A stretch of DNA of 36,403 bases from Pseudomonadota bacterium (lineage in GTDB: Bacteria > Pseudomonadota > Gammaproteobacteria > Burkholderiales > Rhodocyclaceae). Below, piece by piece: positions 13,214-22,367 of the stretch. Position 1 is the first letter of the stretch. Every line of letters begins with the position of its first letter. Location of the stretch: contig JAKOZI010000054.1 in assembly GCA_029780075.1 (NCBI GenBank), positions 1 to 36,403 on the forward strand. The letters are read 5' to 3'. Position numbers and translations under genes: made by a program. The notes below the pieces were generated by a model. The model was not told the origin of the DNA. It worked only from the letters and a program-made list of their open reading frames with translations, and searched no databases.

Positions 13214-14473
13214 TCAACCTGCTGACGGCGGCGAGTCATCACGCCGGAACGGCAGATGCGCAGCCGCCTGCTCGCGGTAATCGGCGACCTGCCCACCCTG
13301 CAATGCCAGATGCCGGTCCAGCAACTGGCGCATGTACGGGTCGGCGATCCAGTGCGCCGAGTGCACCACGATCGGTGTGAAGCCGCGTGCGAGCTTGTGT
13401 TCGCCGCCGGCGCCGGGCTCGAAGCGCCGCAGGCCTTCGCGCAAACAATACGCAATGCCCTGATAGAAGCAAAGTTCGAAATGCAGGCTGGGGTAGTGCT
13501 CGCGGCAACCCCAGTAGCGCCCGTAGAGCGCTTCGTCGCTGCGGAAACAGAGGGCGACGGCCACCGGCAGACCGCGGTCGCGGGCGATGAAAGCCACCAT
13601 CCGGCGACCGAGGTTCGCCCCGAGATCGGCGAAGCAGGCTGCAGAGAAAGCAGCGTGATTGTTGAACTTCTCGAAGGTGCTGGTGTAGAGCGCATGCAGC
13701 AGCGGCCATTCGGCGGGCTCAATCTGATCCCCATGGCGGGTCTCGACAGACAATCCGCTGTCCTGCACTTGCCGCCGTTCGGCCCTGACCTTGCGCCGCT
13801 TGGCGGCGCTGAAAGTGGCCAGGTAGCCATCGAAGTCACCGCAGCCGGGGTCCTCCCAATGAAACTGAACATCGTGGCTGAGCAACAGTCCTGCACGTTC
13901 CAGCAGAGGGGTTTCGTCGTCACCGGGCAACGCCACGTGCCACGACGAAGCGCCGGACCGAATCGCCAGCGTGCGCGCGCCATCGATCAGGGCCTGCCGG
14001 ATGGCAACGGCGTCCGGCCCCTGCCCGACCAGGATGCGCGGCCCGGCAACCGGCGTGTGCGGTATGCAGCTCATCAGCTTCGGGTAATACTGGCGTCCGA
14101 TCTGCCGGTAAGCCGCCGCCCACGCCCAGTCGTAGATGAAATCGCCGTGCGAATGAGTCTTGCCGTACAACGGCAGCAGACCGACGACCGCACCCCGCTC
14201 GTCGCTTGCCACCAGATGCCGGGGAGTCCACCCCCAGGCGGGTGCCGCCGCCCCGTGGTGCTCGATGATTGCCAGAAAATCGGCATTGAGGAAAGGATGC
14301 CCGACCGGGCAAAGGCGGGTCCACGCCTCGCGCGCAACCGCATTGGCGGCAGGGATACTGCTGATCACGAGTGGCGACGGCAAGCCGGTCTCCGGACTGA
14401 TTGGCGCAGCGCCAAGGGATCGGCGCGAACGGGATCGGTCGCCGACGGCGCTGCAGACGCCTGATGTTGCCAC
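13214..14473 (-). CDS. GNAT / FemAB-like acyltransferase (COG3146 type)
   Basis: A 419-residue protein (384 if translation starts at the GTG at 14368, where similarity begins with VISSIPAANAVAREAW). It belongs to the COG3146/DUF482 group of predicted acyltransferases with a tandem GNAT fold. Visible: HPFLNADFLAIIEHHGA, YDWAWAAAYRQIGRQYYPKL, FDGYLATFSAAKRRKVRAER, and LCFYQGIAYCLREGLRRFEP followed by GAGGEHKLARGF. The last two are the most conserved parts of this group. Substrate is unknown; relatives are annotated as peptidoglycan-related only by analogy. It runs divergently from glgC. Confidence 0.75.
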   Translation of the reverse strand: MATSGVCSAVGDRSRSRRSLGAAPISPETGLPSPLVISSIPAANAVAREAWTRLCPVGHPFLNADFLAIIEHHGAAAPAWGWTPRHLVASDERGAVVGLLPLYGKTHSHGDFIYDWAWAAAYRQIGRQYYPKLMSCIPHTPVAGPRILVGQGPDAVAIRQALIDGARTLAIRSGASSWHVALPGDDETPLLERAGLLLSHDVQFHWEDPGCGDFDGYLATFSAAKRRKVRAERRQVQDSGLSVETRHGDQIEPAEWPLLHALYTSTFEKFNNHAAFSAACFADLGANLGRRMVAFIARDRGLPVAVALCFRSDEALYGRYWGCREHYPSLHFELCFYQGIAYCLREGLRRFEPGAGGEHKLARGFTPIVVHSAHWIADPYMRQLLDRHLALQGGQVADYREQAAAHLPFRRDDSPPSAG

Positions 14474-14715
14474 AGCGCGAAGCAGAATGACAACTGCGCT
14501 CCGGTCGAACGCGATAGCGCATGCCTGACACGCAACAATCGCGCCGCGACGGGGAACGGAAGGAACTTCCCGATGATCGCGTGGTCGAGTTTAACTTGAA
14601 CAAACGCTCGAACCGACTTGTGCAGATCCTGGCAAGGGCGATGCGGCGGCGCGCTGGTCACTGCCTTGCAGCGGCAGCGCGCGATCCCTACTGTCTTACA
14701 GGGACAAACGAGGAG

Positions 14716-15963
14716 ATGACCATCGCGCCCAATATTCTGGCTCTGGTCCTGGCTGGCGGCGAAGGCACCCGTCTGCATCCGCTGACCCAACACCGCTCCA
14801 AGCCGTCTGTTCCTTTCGGTGGCCGCTTCCGCATCGTCGACTTCGTGCTTTCCAACCTGGTCAATTCCAAGATCTTCGCAATTTACCTCCTGGTCCAGTA
14901 CAAATCGCAGTCGCTGATCGAACACATCCGCCGCTCCTGGGTACTGGCCCCGATCTTCCCCGAGCAGTTCATCGCCGTGGTTCCACCGCAAATGCGGGAA
15001 GGCCCGGAATGGTTTCAGGGAACCTCCGACGCGGTCTATCAGAACCTCGGACTGATCGAGAAGCGTTCTCCAGACCTGGTCGTGGTCTTCGGCGCCGACC
15101 ACCTCTATCGCATGGATGTCCGCCAGATGGTTGCCTTCCACCTGCAACACGCTGCCGACGTGACCATTGCAGCTCTGCCGGTGCCGATTGGCATGGCCTC
15201 GGCATTCGGGATCATCGACGCCGGCGGCGACGGTTGCGTGCGTGGCTTCCGGGAAAAACCACCCGATCCCACTCCCATGGCCGGCGATCCCACACGCGCC
15301 TTCGCGTCGATGGGCAACTACATTTTTACTACCGAGGTACTGAGCACCGCGCTGCGTGAGGGTCACCACCTGGGAGAAAAGGACTTTGGCAAGGATCTGC
15401 TGCCGCGCCTGATTCAAACCAAGCGGGTGTTTGCCTACGACTTCTCCGGGAATCGCGTACCGGGAACACGCAACTACGAGGAACGTGGCTATTGGCGCGA
15501 CATTGGAACGATCGATGCCTACTTCGCTGCTCACCAGGACCTCCTGGGTGCCGAACCGAAGTTCGACATGTTCAACCCCAAGTGGCGAATCGGCTCCAGC
15601 AACTATCAGGGGCCATCGCCGAAGTTCGTGCATGCCGAAGTGGACAACAGCATCATCAGCTCCGGCGGTCTGATCAGAGGGGCCCGCGTCCGCAATTCGA
15701 TCGTTCGTCGCGAAGTACTGATGGAAGAGGATGTCGAACTCGACGAGTGCATTGTCATGGACTACGCCGTCCTGCGCAAAGGCGTCAGACTCAGGCGCGT
15801 CATTCTCGACCGCTATAATACGATCAACGCCGGAGAGCGGATCGGCTACGACATGGACGCCGACCGGCGGCGGTTTACCGTCACCGACTCGGGTATCGTG
15901 GTCGTACCCAGAGGGGTGGGAACGGATACTCGTGCCGAGGAGATGGCATTCCGCTATCTCTGA
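14716..15963 (+). CDS. glgC: Glucose-1-phosphate adenylyltransferase
   Basis: A 415-residue ADP-glucose pyrophosphorylase. It makes ADP-glucose from glucose-1-phosphate and ATP, the committed step of bacterial glycogen synthesis, in the cytoplasm. GGEGTRL (14-20) is the nucleotide-binding loop; RSKPSVPFGG (27-36) holds the catalytic-region lysine. VVFGADHLYRMD and FREKP are the usual substrate motifs. The C-terminal left-handed beta helix carries SIVRREVLMEEDVELDECIV. I start at 14716 (MTIAPNILALVLAGG) instead of the ORF start 65 codons earlier, because the family begins there. AACGAGG lies just upstream, with short spacing. Confidence 0.93.
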   Translation: MTIAPNILALVLAGGEGTRLHPLTQHRSKPSVPFGGRFRIVDFVLSNLVNSKIFAIYLLVQYKSQSLIEHIRRSWVLAPIFPEQFIAVVPPQMREGPEWFQGTSDAVYQNLGLIEKRSPDLVVVFGADHLYRMDVRQMVAFHLQHAADVTIAALPVPIGMASAFGIIDAGGDGCVRGFREKPPDPTPMAGDPTRAFASMGNYIFTTEVLSTALREGHHLGEKDFGKDLLPRLIQTKRVFAYDFSGNRVPGTRNYEERGYWRDIGTIDAYFAAHQDLLGAEPKFDMFNPKWRIGSSNYQGPSPKFVHAEVDNSIISSGGLIRGARVRNSIVRREVLMEEDVELDECIVMDYAVLRKGVRLRRVILDRYNTINAGERIGYDMDADRRRFTVTDSGIVVVPRGVGTDTRAEEMAFRYL

Positions 15964-16014
15964 ACACGGCCGGCACTTGCCACCGGAACCGACAATACCG
16001 TTTTCCCAATGAGC

Positions 16015-16032
16015 CGGTGCTCCCAGGCACCG
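16015..16032. terminator. Weak hairpin between glgC and acnA
   Basis: CGGTGC (16015-16020) and GCACCG (16027-16032) pair over a six-base loop in the short convergent gap between glgC and acnA. There is no T-run on either side, so it is at most a weak or bidirectional pausing hairpin. Confidence 0.3.
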
Positions 16033-16045
16033 TCCGCAGCGCCGC

Positions 16046-18763
16046 TCAATGGTTCGCTGTGCGCTCGCCAAGCAGTTCTTCGAGCACGAAGGGCAGGATG
16101 CCGCCAGACCGGTAGTAGCGAACCTCGATCGGTGTGTCGATGCGACACAGCACTTGGCGCTCGAATCGCTGACCGTCAGCACGCTCAACCACCAGCGTGA
16201 GCTTCTGCATCGGCAGCAGCCCCGGGCCGAGACCAAGGATGTCGAAAGTTTCGTCGCCGCGCAAGCCAAGTGACGCCACCGAATCGTCACCGACGAACTG
16301 CAACGGCAGCACGCCCATGCCGACCAGGTTGGCACGGTGAATTCTTTCGTAGCTGCGCGCAATCACCGCCCGCACCCCGAGCAGGCGCGTCCCCTTGGCC
16401 GCCCAGTCGCGCGACGAACCGGTGCCATACTCCTCGCCGGCAACGACGATGGTCGGCGTGCCGCGTTGACGGTGGCTCATCGCGGCGGCAAACACGCTTG
16501 TCTGCTGCCCGTCGAGCAGCGTGTAGCCGCCTTCCGGTCGGCGCCCCGCGGCATCGACGGGCAGCATCAGATTGCGAATGCGGACGTTGGCGAAAGTCCC
16601 ACGCATCATCACTTCGTGGTGGCCACGGCGTGCGCCGTAGGAATTGAATTCGGCACGGCTGACGCCCTGCTCCCTGAGCCATTGACCGGCCGGTGTCGCC
16701 TCGCCGAATGAGCCGGCTGGCGAGATATGGTCGGTTGTCACCGAGTCGCCGAGCAGCAACAGCAGACGCGCCCCGTGGATGTCGCCTGCCAGTTCTTCGG
16801 GCAGTTCGAAGAATGGTGGGCGGGCGATGTAAGTTGATGGCGGCCAGTTGTAGACCTCCCCGACGGGCGCGGGAATGGCTTTCCACAGTTCCTGGTCGGC
16901 GGTCACGTCGGCGTACCGGCGGCGGAAGGTTTCAGGGTCGAGTGCGAACGGCAGCACAGCGTTGATTTCTTCCGACGTCGGCCAGACGTCACGCAGGTAG
17001 ACCTCCCGACCATCGCTGCCGACTCCCAGTGCTTCGCTGTCGAGGTCGATGTTAACCCGGCCGGCAATGGCAAAAGCCACCACCAACGGTGGCGAAGCCA
17101 GGTAATTGGCACGCAGGTTGGGATGGATGCGCGCTTCGAAATTGCGATTGCCCGAGAGCACTGCCGCGGCGATCAACTGGTGTTCGACGATCGCCTTGTT
17201 GAACGCCGGATCGAGGTCACCGGCGTTGCCGATGCAGGTCGTGCAGCCGTAACCGACGAGCGCGAAGCCGAGCTCGGCGAGCGGCGCCAGCAGACCAGCC
17301 TTGTCCAGATAATCGGTGACCACTCGCGAACCGGGCGCCAGCGAGGTCTTGATGTGCGGCCGCACGTGCAGGCCTTTGGCGACCGCCTTCCTGGCGAGCA
17401 GGCCGGCGGCGATCATCACCGCCGGATTGCTGGTGTTGGTGCAGGACGTGATCGCCGCGATCAGCACGTCGCCGTGGCCGAGATCGATGCCCTCCCGATC
17501 GGTCGGGTAGCGCTGCCCAAGGCTCGCGGCCGGACGGTCAAAGCCATCCGCGGCTTCGGGCGCGCTCAACAAGGCATCGAAGCGACTGGCCATGGCCGGC
17601 AGCACGATCCGGTCCTGCGGCCGTTTGGGGCCGGCCAACGAGGGCACGATGGTCGACAGATCGAGGCGCAGGCTGCGCGAGTAGTCGATCTGATCGGCAC
17701 GCGGCATGCCGAACAGGCCCTGCGCACGGAAATAGGCCTCGAAGAGCACGCAATCCTCTTCGCTGCGACCAGTTGCGCGCATATAGTCGACGGTCTTCTC
17801 GTCAACCGGGAAGAAGCCCATCGTCGCCCCGTATTCCGGTGCCATGTTGGCCAGGGTCGCGCGGTCGGTCACCGACAGGCTGCCAGCTCCCTCGCCGAAA
17901 TATTCTACGAACGTGCCGACCACCTTTTCGCGGCGTAACCGTTCGGTCACCGTCAGCACCAGATCGGTGGCGGTAACGCCCTCGCGCAAACGACCACTCA
18001 ATTCGACGCCAACCACGTCGGGCGTCAGAAAATACACTGGCTGACCGAGCATCGCTGCCTCGGCCTCGATGCCGCCGACCCCCCAGCCAACAACGCCAAC
18101 GCCATTGATCATCGTGGTGTGCGAATCGGTGCCGACCAGCGTGTCGGGAAAACACAGCCGCCCGCTGCCAATGGCTTGTTGGCGGACGCCATGGAACAGG
18201 TGTTCGAGATTGACCTGATGGACAATGCCGACGCCGGGCGGTACGACGCGGAAGGTTTCGAATGCCTGCATGCCCCACTTCATGAACTGGTAGCGCTCAC
18301 GGTTGCGCTCGAACTCCCGCGCCATGTTTTGCTGCAGGGCTTGCGACGTGCCGTAGTAATCGACCTGCACCGAATGGTCGACGACCAGGTCGACGGGCAC
18401 CAGCGGCTCGATACGCCGCGGATCGAGCCCACGCGCCTGCGCCACATGTCGCATCGCCGCGAGGTCGCAAAGCAGCGGTATACCGGTGAAATCCTGCAGC
18501 ACGACGCGTGCGACGACGAAAGGAACCTCCTCGCTGCGCACCGCTCGGGGCTGCCACTCGGCGAGGTCGAGAATATGCCGCTCGGTAACTCGCTGGCCAT
18601 CGCAATGCCGCAGGAGCGCTTCGAGCACGATGCGCAGCGACATCGGCAGGCGCGCCACCCGCCCGATATCGGCGGCAATCAAAGCCGGCAATGAATAAAA
18701 CCAGGCCTCCGCCTGACCGGGAGGCATGAAACGCGACAAGGTACCGAATGGCGATTGGGGCAT
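16046..18763 (-). CDS. acnA: Aconitate hydratase A
   Basis: A 905-residue AcnA-type aconitase that interconverts citrate and isocitrate in the TCA cycle. The three [4Fe-4S] cysteines are in SCTNTSNP (Cys441) and GCTTCIGN (Cys507, Cys510), close to their E. coli AcnA positions. [13 protein letters not shown] marks the swivel domain start and SSRDWAAKG carries an active-site arginine. Translation starts at the ATG at 18763, which has GGAGG eight bases upstream. The ORF extends 44 codons further, but that part is not conserved. It is convergent with glgC, with an 82-base gap between stop codons. Confidence 0.95.
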   Translation of the reverse strand: MPQSPFGTLSRFMPPGQAEAWFYSLPALIAADIGRVARLPMSLRIVLEALLRHCDGQRVTERHILDLAEWQPRAVRSEEVPFVVARVVLQDFTGIPLLCDLAAMRHVAQARGLDPRRIEPLVPVDLVVDHSVQVDYYGTSQALQQNMAREFERNRERYQFMKWGMQAFETFRVVPPGVGIVHQVNLEHLFHGVRQQAIGSGRLCFPDTLVGTDSHTTMINGVGVVGWGVGGIEAEAAMLGQPVYFLTPDVVGVELSGRLREGVTATDLVLTVTERLRREKVVGTFVEYFGEGAGSLSVTDRATLANMAPEYGATMGFFPVDEKTVDYMRATGRSEEDCVLFEAYFRAQGLFGMPRADQIDYSRSLRLDLSTIVPSLAGPKRPQDRIVLPAMASRFDALLSAPEAADGFDRPAASLGQRYPTDREGIDLGHGDVLIAAITSCTNTSNPAVMIAAGLLARKAVAKGLHVRPHIKTSLAPGSRVVTDYLDKAGLLAPLAELGFALVGYGCTTCIGNAGDLDPAFNKAIVEHQLIAAAVLSGNRNFEARIHPNLRANYLASPPLVVAFAIAGRVNIDLDSEALGVGSDGREVYLRDVWPTSEEINAVLPFALDPETFRRRYADVTADQELWKAIPAPVGEVYNWPPSTYIARPPFFELPEELAGDIHGARLLLLLGDSVTTDHISPAGSFGEATPAGQWLREQGVSRAEFNSYGARRGHHEVMMRGTFANVRIRNLMLPVDAAGRRPEGGYTLLDGQQTSVFAAAMSHRQRGTPTIVVAGEEYGTGSSRDWAAKGTRLLGVRAVIARSYERIHRANLVGMGVLPLQFVGDDSVASLGLRGDETFDILGLGPGLLPMQKLTLVVERADGQRFERQVLCRIDTPIEVRYYRSGGILPFVLEELLGERTANH

Positions 18764-19166
18764 CACCGGCCTCCGAACAGGTCCGCACTTGGCGTGGATA
18801 CGCAAGTGACACCAGGCAGCGCTGCTCGTTCCCCGGCATGCGGCGCTTGCGGGCCACGCCGCAGCGCGCTTCGGTCTGGCCAGGGAAACGGCCAACTGCG
18901 CGGACTTGTCGTCGCATCGGCGACGCGATGCGGCCGACGCTCACCGCGCGATTGATTATGCTTGCCCAGGCGACCAGCGGTTGCCGACTATGGGCCACGT
19001 ACGGATCTCGATCCTTGCCAACGCGGCGGTCGCCGACAATCGGCGATTGACGGCAACCGCCAGAAGCCGGGATACTCTCGTGTGTTGAATCTCATATTCC
19101 CCCGCCGCACGGCGATCATCGGGCGGCAGCCGACGATTCCCCGCGGATGAACGAGCGAGACTGCGA
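18764..19166. other. Gene-free 400-base interval with nested inverted repeats
   Basis: No credible ORF is present between the divergent acnA and cyclase genes. It contains GCGGTTGCCG (18977-18986) and CGGCAACCGC (19051-19060), a perfect 10-base inverted repeat. Within that span lies CGCCG-ACAAT-CGGCG (19031-19045), a smaller hairpin. Both gene promoters should be in this interval, but I did not find a convincing -35/-10 pair. Confidence 0.5.
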
Positions 19167-20603
19167 ATGGCTGTAGCAGAAATGACCTTGGGCGATGCGT
19201 CGCTGATTACGCTCACCTTCCTGTTTACCGACATCGAGGGCTCGACGAGCCTTTGGGAGCGCGAGTCCGAAGCGATGCGTTTCAGTCTGCAACGCCACAA
19301 CGTGCTGCTCTCATCGGCCATCGAGCGCCACCGGGGCTGTGTCTTCAAGACTGTCGGCGACGCTTTCTGCGTTACTTTCGACGACGCCGCCGACGCGCTC
19401 AGAGCAGCTTGCCAGATCCAGACCAGCCTTGCCGCAGAGAAGTGGCCGACACGAGCGAGCCTGCGGGTGCGCGTCGCGCTGCACACCGGTCCGGCGTACC
19501 TGAGCCATGGCGACTATTTCGGCACGACAGTCAACCGCTGCGCCCGCTTGCTGGCGGTAACCCGCGGCGGGCAGACGCTGCTGACCTCGGCGACCCAGGC
19601 CCTGGTGCGAGAATCCCTGTCCTCGGGCACCAGCCTGCGCGATACCGGCATGCTGCGCCTGCGGGACCTGCCGCACCCGGTGCATGTCTTCCAGCTCCTG
19701 CATCCCGGGCTGTCGCCCAGCCTGCTGGACATCAGCGACACCTCGGGCGGGAACAAGCTTACCGCTGAACCGATGGCCCGCTTCAAGCCAATCGATGTTT
19801 ACGAAGTCCCGACCCTGCCGGCGATCGTCATGCAGGCGCTCAGGTTGCTGCAGGATCCCAACACCGATGCCAAGGCTGTGGAACGAGTGATCGTGCACGA
19901 CCCGGCGATCTCGGCCAAGATCCTGAGAGTGGCAAACTCGGTGTTTTTCGGTTTCTCCCGGCGCGTCGCGACCATCGCCGAAGCCGTACGCGTCCTCGGC
20001 TTCACCAACGTGCAGGGCATGCTGATCTCGGTCGGCGCCTTCGACGCCTTCCGCACCGAGCGGCTGAACCTGAGGGATTTCTGGAAACACTCGATCGCCA
20101 CGGCGACAGCCGCACGTTTCCTTTCCCCGCAGGTGCATTGCGCCGCTGATGAAGCGTTCATGGCCGGCCTGCTGCACGACATCGGCAAACTGATCTTCGC
20201 TGTCCAGGCGGAATCGGCCTACCAACGGGTCCTCGAACTTCAGCATGGATCCGCTTTGAGCAGCCTTGAGGCGGAAAGGACACTGTTCGAGTTCACCCAC
20301 CCCGAAGTCGGCGAAATGGTTGCCGAACGCTGGGATCTGCCGGCCAGGTACGTTGCCGGCATCGCCCACCACCACGATCCGGTTGCGGCCGGCGACGAGC
20401 GGCCGTTCTGTGCGGTGATCGGCCTTTCCGACCAGGCGGCGCACGCCGCCCTCTGCGTCCAGGGTCCGCCTGGCACGCACGACGAAGAGCGAACAGCGCT
20501 GCTCGAAACCCTCAACCTGAGCCCGAAGATTTGGGACGACTGTCTTCGGCATCTGCGCGAAGCGCAACCAAACATCGAGGCCTTTGTCGGGGCAATCCAC
20601 TGA
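19167..20603 (+). CDS. Class III adenylate cyclase fused to an HDOD domain
   Basis: A 478-residue cytoplasmic protein. Residues about 14-190 are a class III nucleotide cyclase domain. FTDIEGST has metal-binding Asp22, KTVGDAF has Lys61 (adenine-specifying) and Asp65 (second metal site), and YFGTTVNRCARL has the transition-state Asn and Arg. All essential residues appear present, so cAMP synthesis is likely. Residues about 212-400 form an HDOD domain (VPTLPAIVMQALRLL, HDPAISAKILRVANS, FMAGLLHDIGKL), a signalling module that usually lacks phosphodiesterase activity; an HD pair is retained here. The fusion would tie cAMP output to an HDOD input. The start site is weakly supported; an ATG at 19182 is an alternative. 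Confidence 0.85.
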   Translation: MAVAEMTLGDASLITLTFLFTDIEGSTSLWERESEAMRFSLQRHNVLLSSAIERHRGCVFKTVGDAFCVTFDDAADALRAACQIQTSLAAEKWPTRASLRVRVALHTGPAYLSHGDYFGTTVNRCARLLAVTRGGQTLLTSATQALVRESLSSGTSLRDTGMLRLRDLPHPVHVFQLLHPGLSPSLLDISDTSGGNKLTAEPMARFKPIDVYEVPTLPAIVMQALRLLQDPNTDAKAVERVIVHDPAISAKILRVANSVFFGFSRRVATIAEAVRVLGFTNVQGMLISVGAFDAFRTERLNLRDFWKHSIATATAARFLSPQVHCAADEAFMAGLLHDIGKLIFAVQAESAYQRVLELQHGSALSSLEAERTLFEFTHPEVGEMVAERWDLPARYVAGIAHHHDPVAAGDERPFCAVIGLSDQAAHAALCVQGPPGTHDEERTALLETLNLSPKIWDDCLRHLREAQPNIEAFVGAIH

Positions 20604-20696
20604 GATTGACTGAAACGTCGTCCCGTGCCGGCCCAACGCGCCTTCGACGACAGCCATCGGGTGGCAGCAAGCCGCTCCGCGGGCAGGGTCTGGCGC

Positions 20697-21182
20697 CTAG
20701 TCCAGCGCCGTCGCTTCGACCTCGGGGTTGAGCACCGCCTGGCGCGGGGACGGCAGGAAATGGCGGGCTTCGCTCACCCTCAGCCAGTCCTTGTGGGTAG
20801 TCAGCAAGACCAGAGTCTTGGTCACATACTCGTGTGAAGAGAGTTCGTCCGCGGCGTAGCGCCGCAACAACGCCAGCCACCGGGAATGAATTGCACAGGG
20901 AATTTGCTTGTCGCCACCGGCCAGCGGACAATCCGCGCAGCGGGTCATCGCCAGCCGATTGACCGCTACGTGCTTCTGCCATTGTTGACGATATTGCCTG
21001 GCGTTGGCTTCAATCCAGGCTAACGCCCGCAGGTCCCGCTCTTCCGGTGGAAATTTCCCGACATAATCGGCGATGGCGGCCAACTGCTGCCGAAAGAACT
21101 CCGCATCGGAAAACTCGGAATTCGACAGGCCACCGACAAAGCGGGCGATCAGCGCCAGCGTCGGATCATCCACGATGTACAT
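20697..21182 (-). CDS. Hypothetical protein with cysteine cluster
   Basis: A 161-residue soluble protein, mostly helical (FFRQQLAAIADYVGKFP and WLALLRRYAADELSSHEYV). The middle has RCADCPLAGGDKQIPC, three cysteines spaced C-X2-C-X10-C, which may bind a metal or form a disulfide. I took the ATG at 21182; the longer ORF (58 codons more) runs through the promoter region. I do not recognise the family. A promoter with an overlapping inverted repeat lies upstream. Confidence 0.6.
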   Translation of the reverse strand: MYIVDDPTLALIARFVGGLSNSEFSDAEFFRQQLAAIADYVGKFPPEERDLRALAWIEANARQYRQQWQKHVAVNRLAMTRCADCPLAGGDKQIPCAIHSRWLALLRRYAADELSSHEYVTKTLVLLTTHKDWLRVSEARHFLPSPRQAVLNPEVEATALD

Positions 21183-21221
21183 ATCCACACCTTCAGCGGC
21201 AGCATCGGCGCACAACCGGCA

Positions 21222-21262
21222 AACAAATTTACTATAGCACAATTTGTTGCAGCGCAGCAAAC
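21222..21262 (-). promoter_or_regulatory. Promoter with inverted repeat for the 20697-21182 gene
   Basis: On the reverse strand TTGCTG, an 18-base spacer, and TATAGT (complement of 21231-21236) make a plausible promoter. AACAAATT (21222-21229) and AATTTGTT (21241-21248) form a perfect eight-base inverted repeat with an 11-base centre that holds the -10. A dimeric regulator could bind here. Confidence 0.5.
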
Positions 21263-21359
21263 AACAACAACCTCGCGCCAAACGGTGATTCCGATCCTGC
21301 CAATCAGTCGCTGCAGATCGATTGCGTGAAAGTCGCGCAGAAGCCATGCACAACAAGTG

Positions 21360-21375
21360 CTGTACATTTATACAG
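21360..21375. promoter_or_regulatory. LexA (SOS) box upstream of a 56-residue ORF
   Basis: CTGTACATTTATACAG is CTGT-N8-ACAG, the proteobacterial LexA box, with an AT-rich centre like the E. coli consensus. It overlaps a possible -10 (TATACA, 21369-21374). It is 70 bases upstream of the ATG at 21445. Nothing else on the + strand starts nearby. Confidence 0.75.
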
Positions 21376-21444
21376 CTTTCGATTAGTCTAGCGCATGTTG
21401 CTGCGGATCCTGATCAACTCATTCCTTTGGAGGACTTGCTTACC

Positions 21445-21615
21445 ATGAATCGCATCCAGAAGTGGCTTGAGCAAATTGCAGGTGTTTCTCGGGCAGAGCG
21501 TGCCCGTTGGGCTCTTGCGCAGGAGATCTTCGGTTCTCAGCGCATGGACATATCGGCGTTACAAAAGCCGGCCTGCTGGCGGAGAAAGGAGGGAATATGC
21601 AGTCCTCGGCAATAG
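21445..21615 (+). CDS. Putative SOS-controlled small protein
   Basis: A 56-residue ORF behind the LexA box. Ribosome site TTTGGAGGA (21426-21434) lies 10 bases from the ATG. The N-terminus NRIQKWLEQIAGVSRAERAR is an amphipathic basic helix, followed by WALAQEIFGSQRM; the C-terminus has two cysteines. No family recognised. Small SOS proteins in other bacteria include cell-division inhibitors and toxic peptides, but nothing in this sequence assigns it to either. Whether it is translated is unproven. Confidence 0.5.
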   Translation: MNRIQKWLEQIAGVSRAERARWALAQEIFGSQRMDISALQKPACWRRKEGICSPRQ

Positions 21616-21823
21616 GTACAACCAGCGCGTTCCTCCCCCAACCCCAGCAATAGCAAGATCCACAGCCACAGCTCAAACCAGGGCGCTGGCAAAACCGGTG
21701 CAGCGCCGTCCAACTGCAACTGAAGTCGAGTGCTCAGCCTCAACAAACTTGATTCTTGCCTTGACTAGAGGGACCGCTTTACCAAGGGACTGTCAGCTGC
21801 ACAGGAACCGGCGCCCTGGCGAA

Positions 21824-22288
21824 CTACTCGTCCGGTTCTTCGCCGCGTACCAACAGGAGCGAAAGCTGTGCCTTGCGCACCAGGCGCTCGGCTGCGCTAC
21901 CCACGAAGTAGCGTTCAATGCCACGCCGGCCGTGTGTACCAACCACCAGCAAGTCGGCCTGCCATCCGGCTGCGGCCTCGATCAGCATGTCCGAAACATG
22001 CTTCTGCTCCGATTCGACGACCTTGACCTCTGCGTCGACTCCCAACCCACGCGCCGTTGCTGCCAGGCGGTCGAGAAAAGCCTGAGCACCGAGGCGCAAG
22101 CGGCCCTCGGTCTTGCCGACGCTGTTCGGCAACATCATCGCCACTTCACGTTGGGCAAGAATCGTCTCGTCGATCGCATGACAGATCGCCAGCTTCGCAC
22201 CCGTGGCCTGGGCCAGTTCGATCGCCGCGTGCAGGACCTGGTCGGTCATGAAGCTCTCATCCACGGCAACCATGATTCGCTTGTACAT
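21824..22288 (-). CDS. Universal stress protein, UspA family
   Basis: A 154-residue cytoplasmic UspA-fold protein. It starts YKRIMVAVDESFMTDQVLHA with the usual first strand and helix. The ATP-binding motif G-X2-G-X9-G-S is complete (GTHGRRGIERYFVGSAAERL), so it is the nucleotide-binding subtype. The start at 22288 has AGAGGAG upstream. It is next to cobU on the same strand, with 79 bases between. Such proteins help survive starvation or respiratory stress; a specific role is not shown. Confidence 0.9.
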   Translation of the reverse strand: MYKRIMVAVDESFMTDQVLHAAIELAQATGAKLAICHAIDETILAQREVAMMLPNSVGKTEGRLRLGAQAFLDRLAATARGLGVDAEVKVVESEQKHVSDMLIEAAAGWQADLLVVGTHGRRGIERYFVGSAAERLVRKAQLSLLLVRGEEPDE

Positions 22289-22367
22289 TTGTCTCGGCTC
22301 CTCTCTGGGCAAAGTTGTCAGACCAGTTCAACAATAGCATCGATCGCCCGTTCGAGAACAGTAGGCA

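Noticed and set aside
14365..16362. 665-residue reverse-strand open frame
   Set aside because: It is antisense to glgC and its upstream region, with repetitive His/Val/Asp composition typical of shadow frames.
20604..20696. Gene or terminator between the cyclase-HDOD gene and its convergent neighbour
   Set aside because: Only 93 bases, without a hairpin plus T-run; nothing supported.
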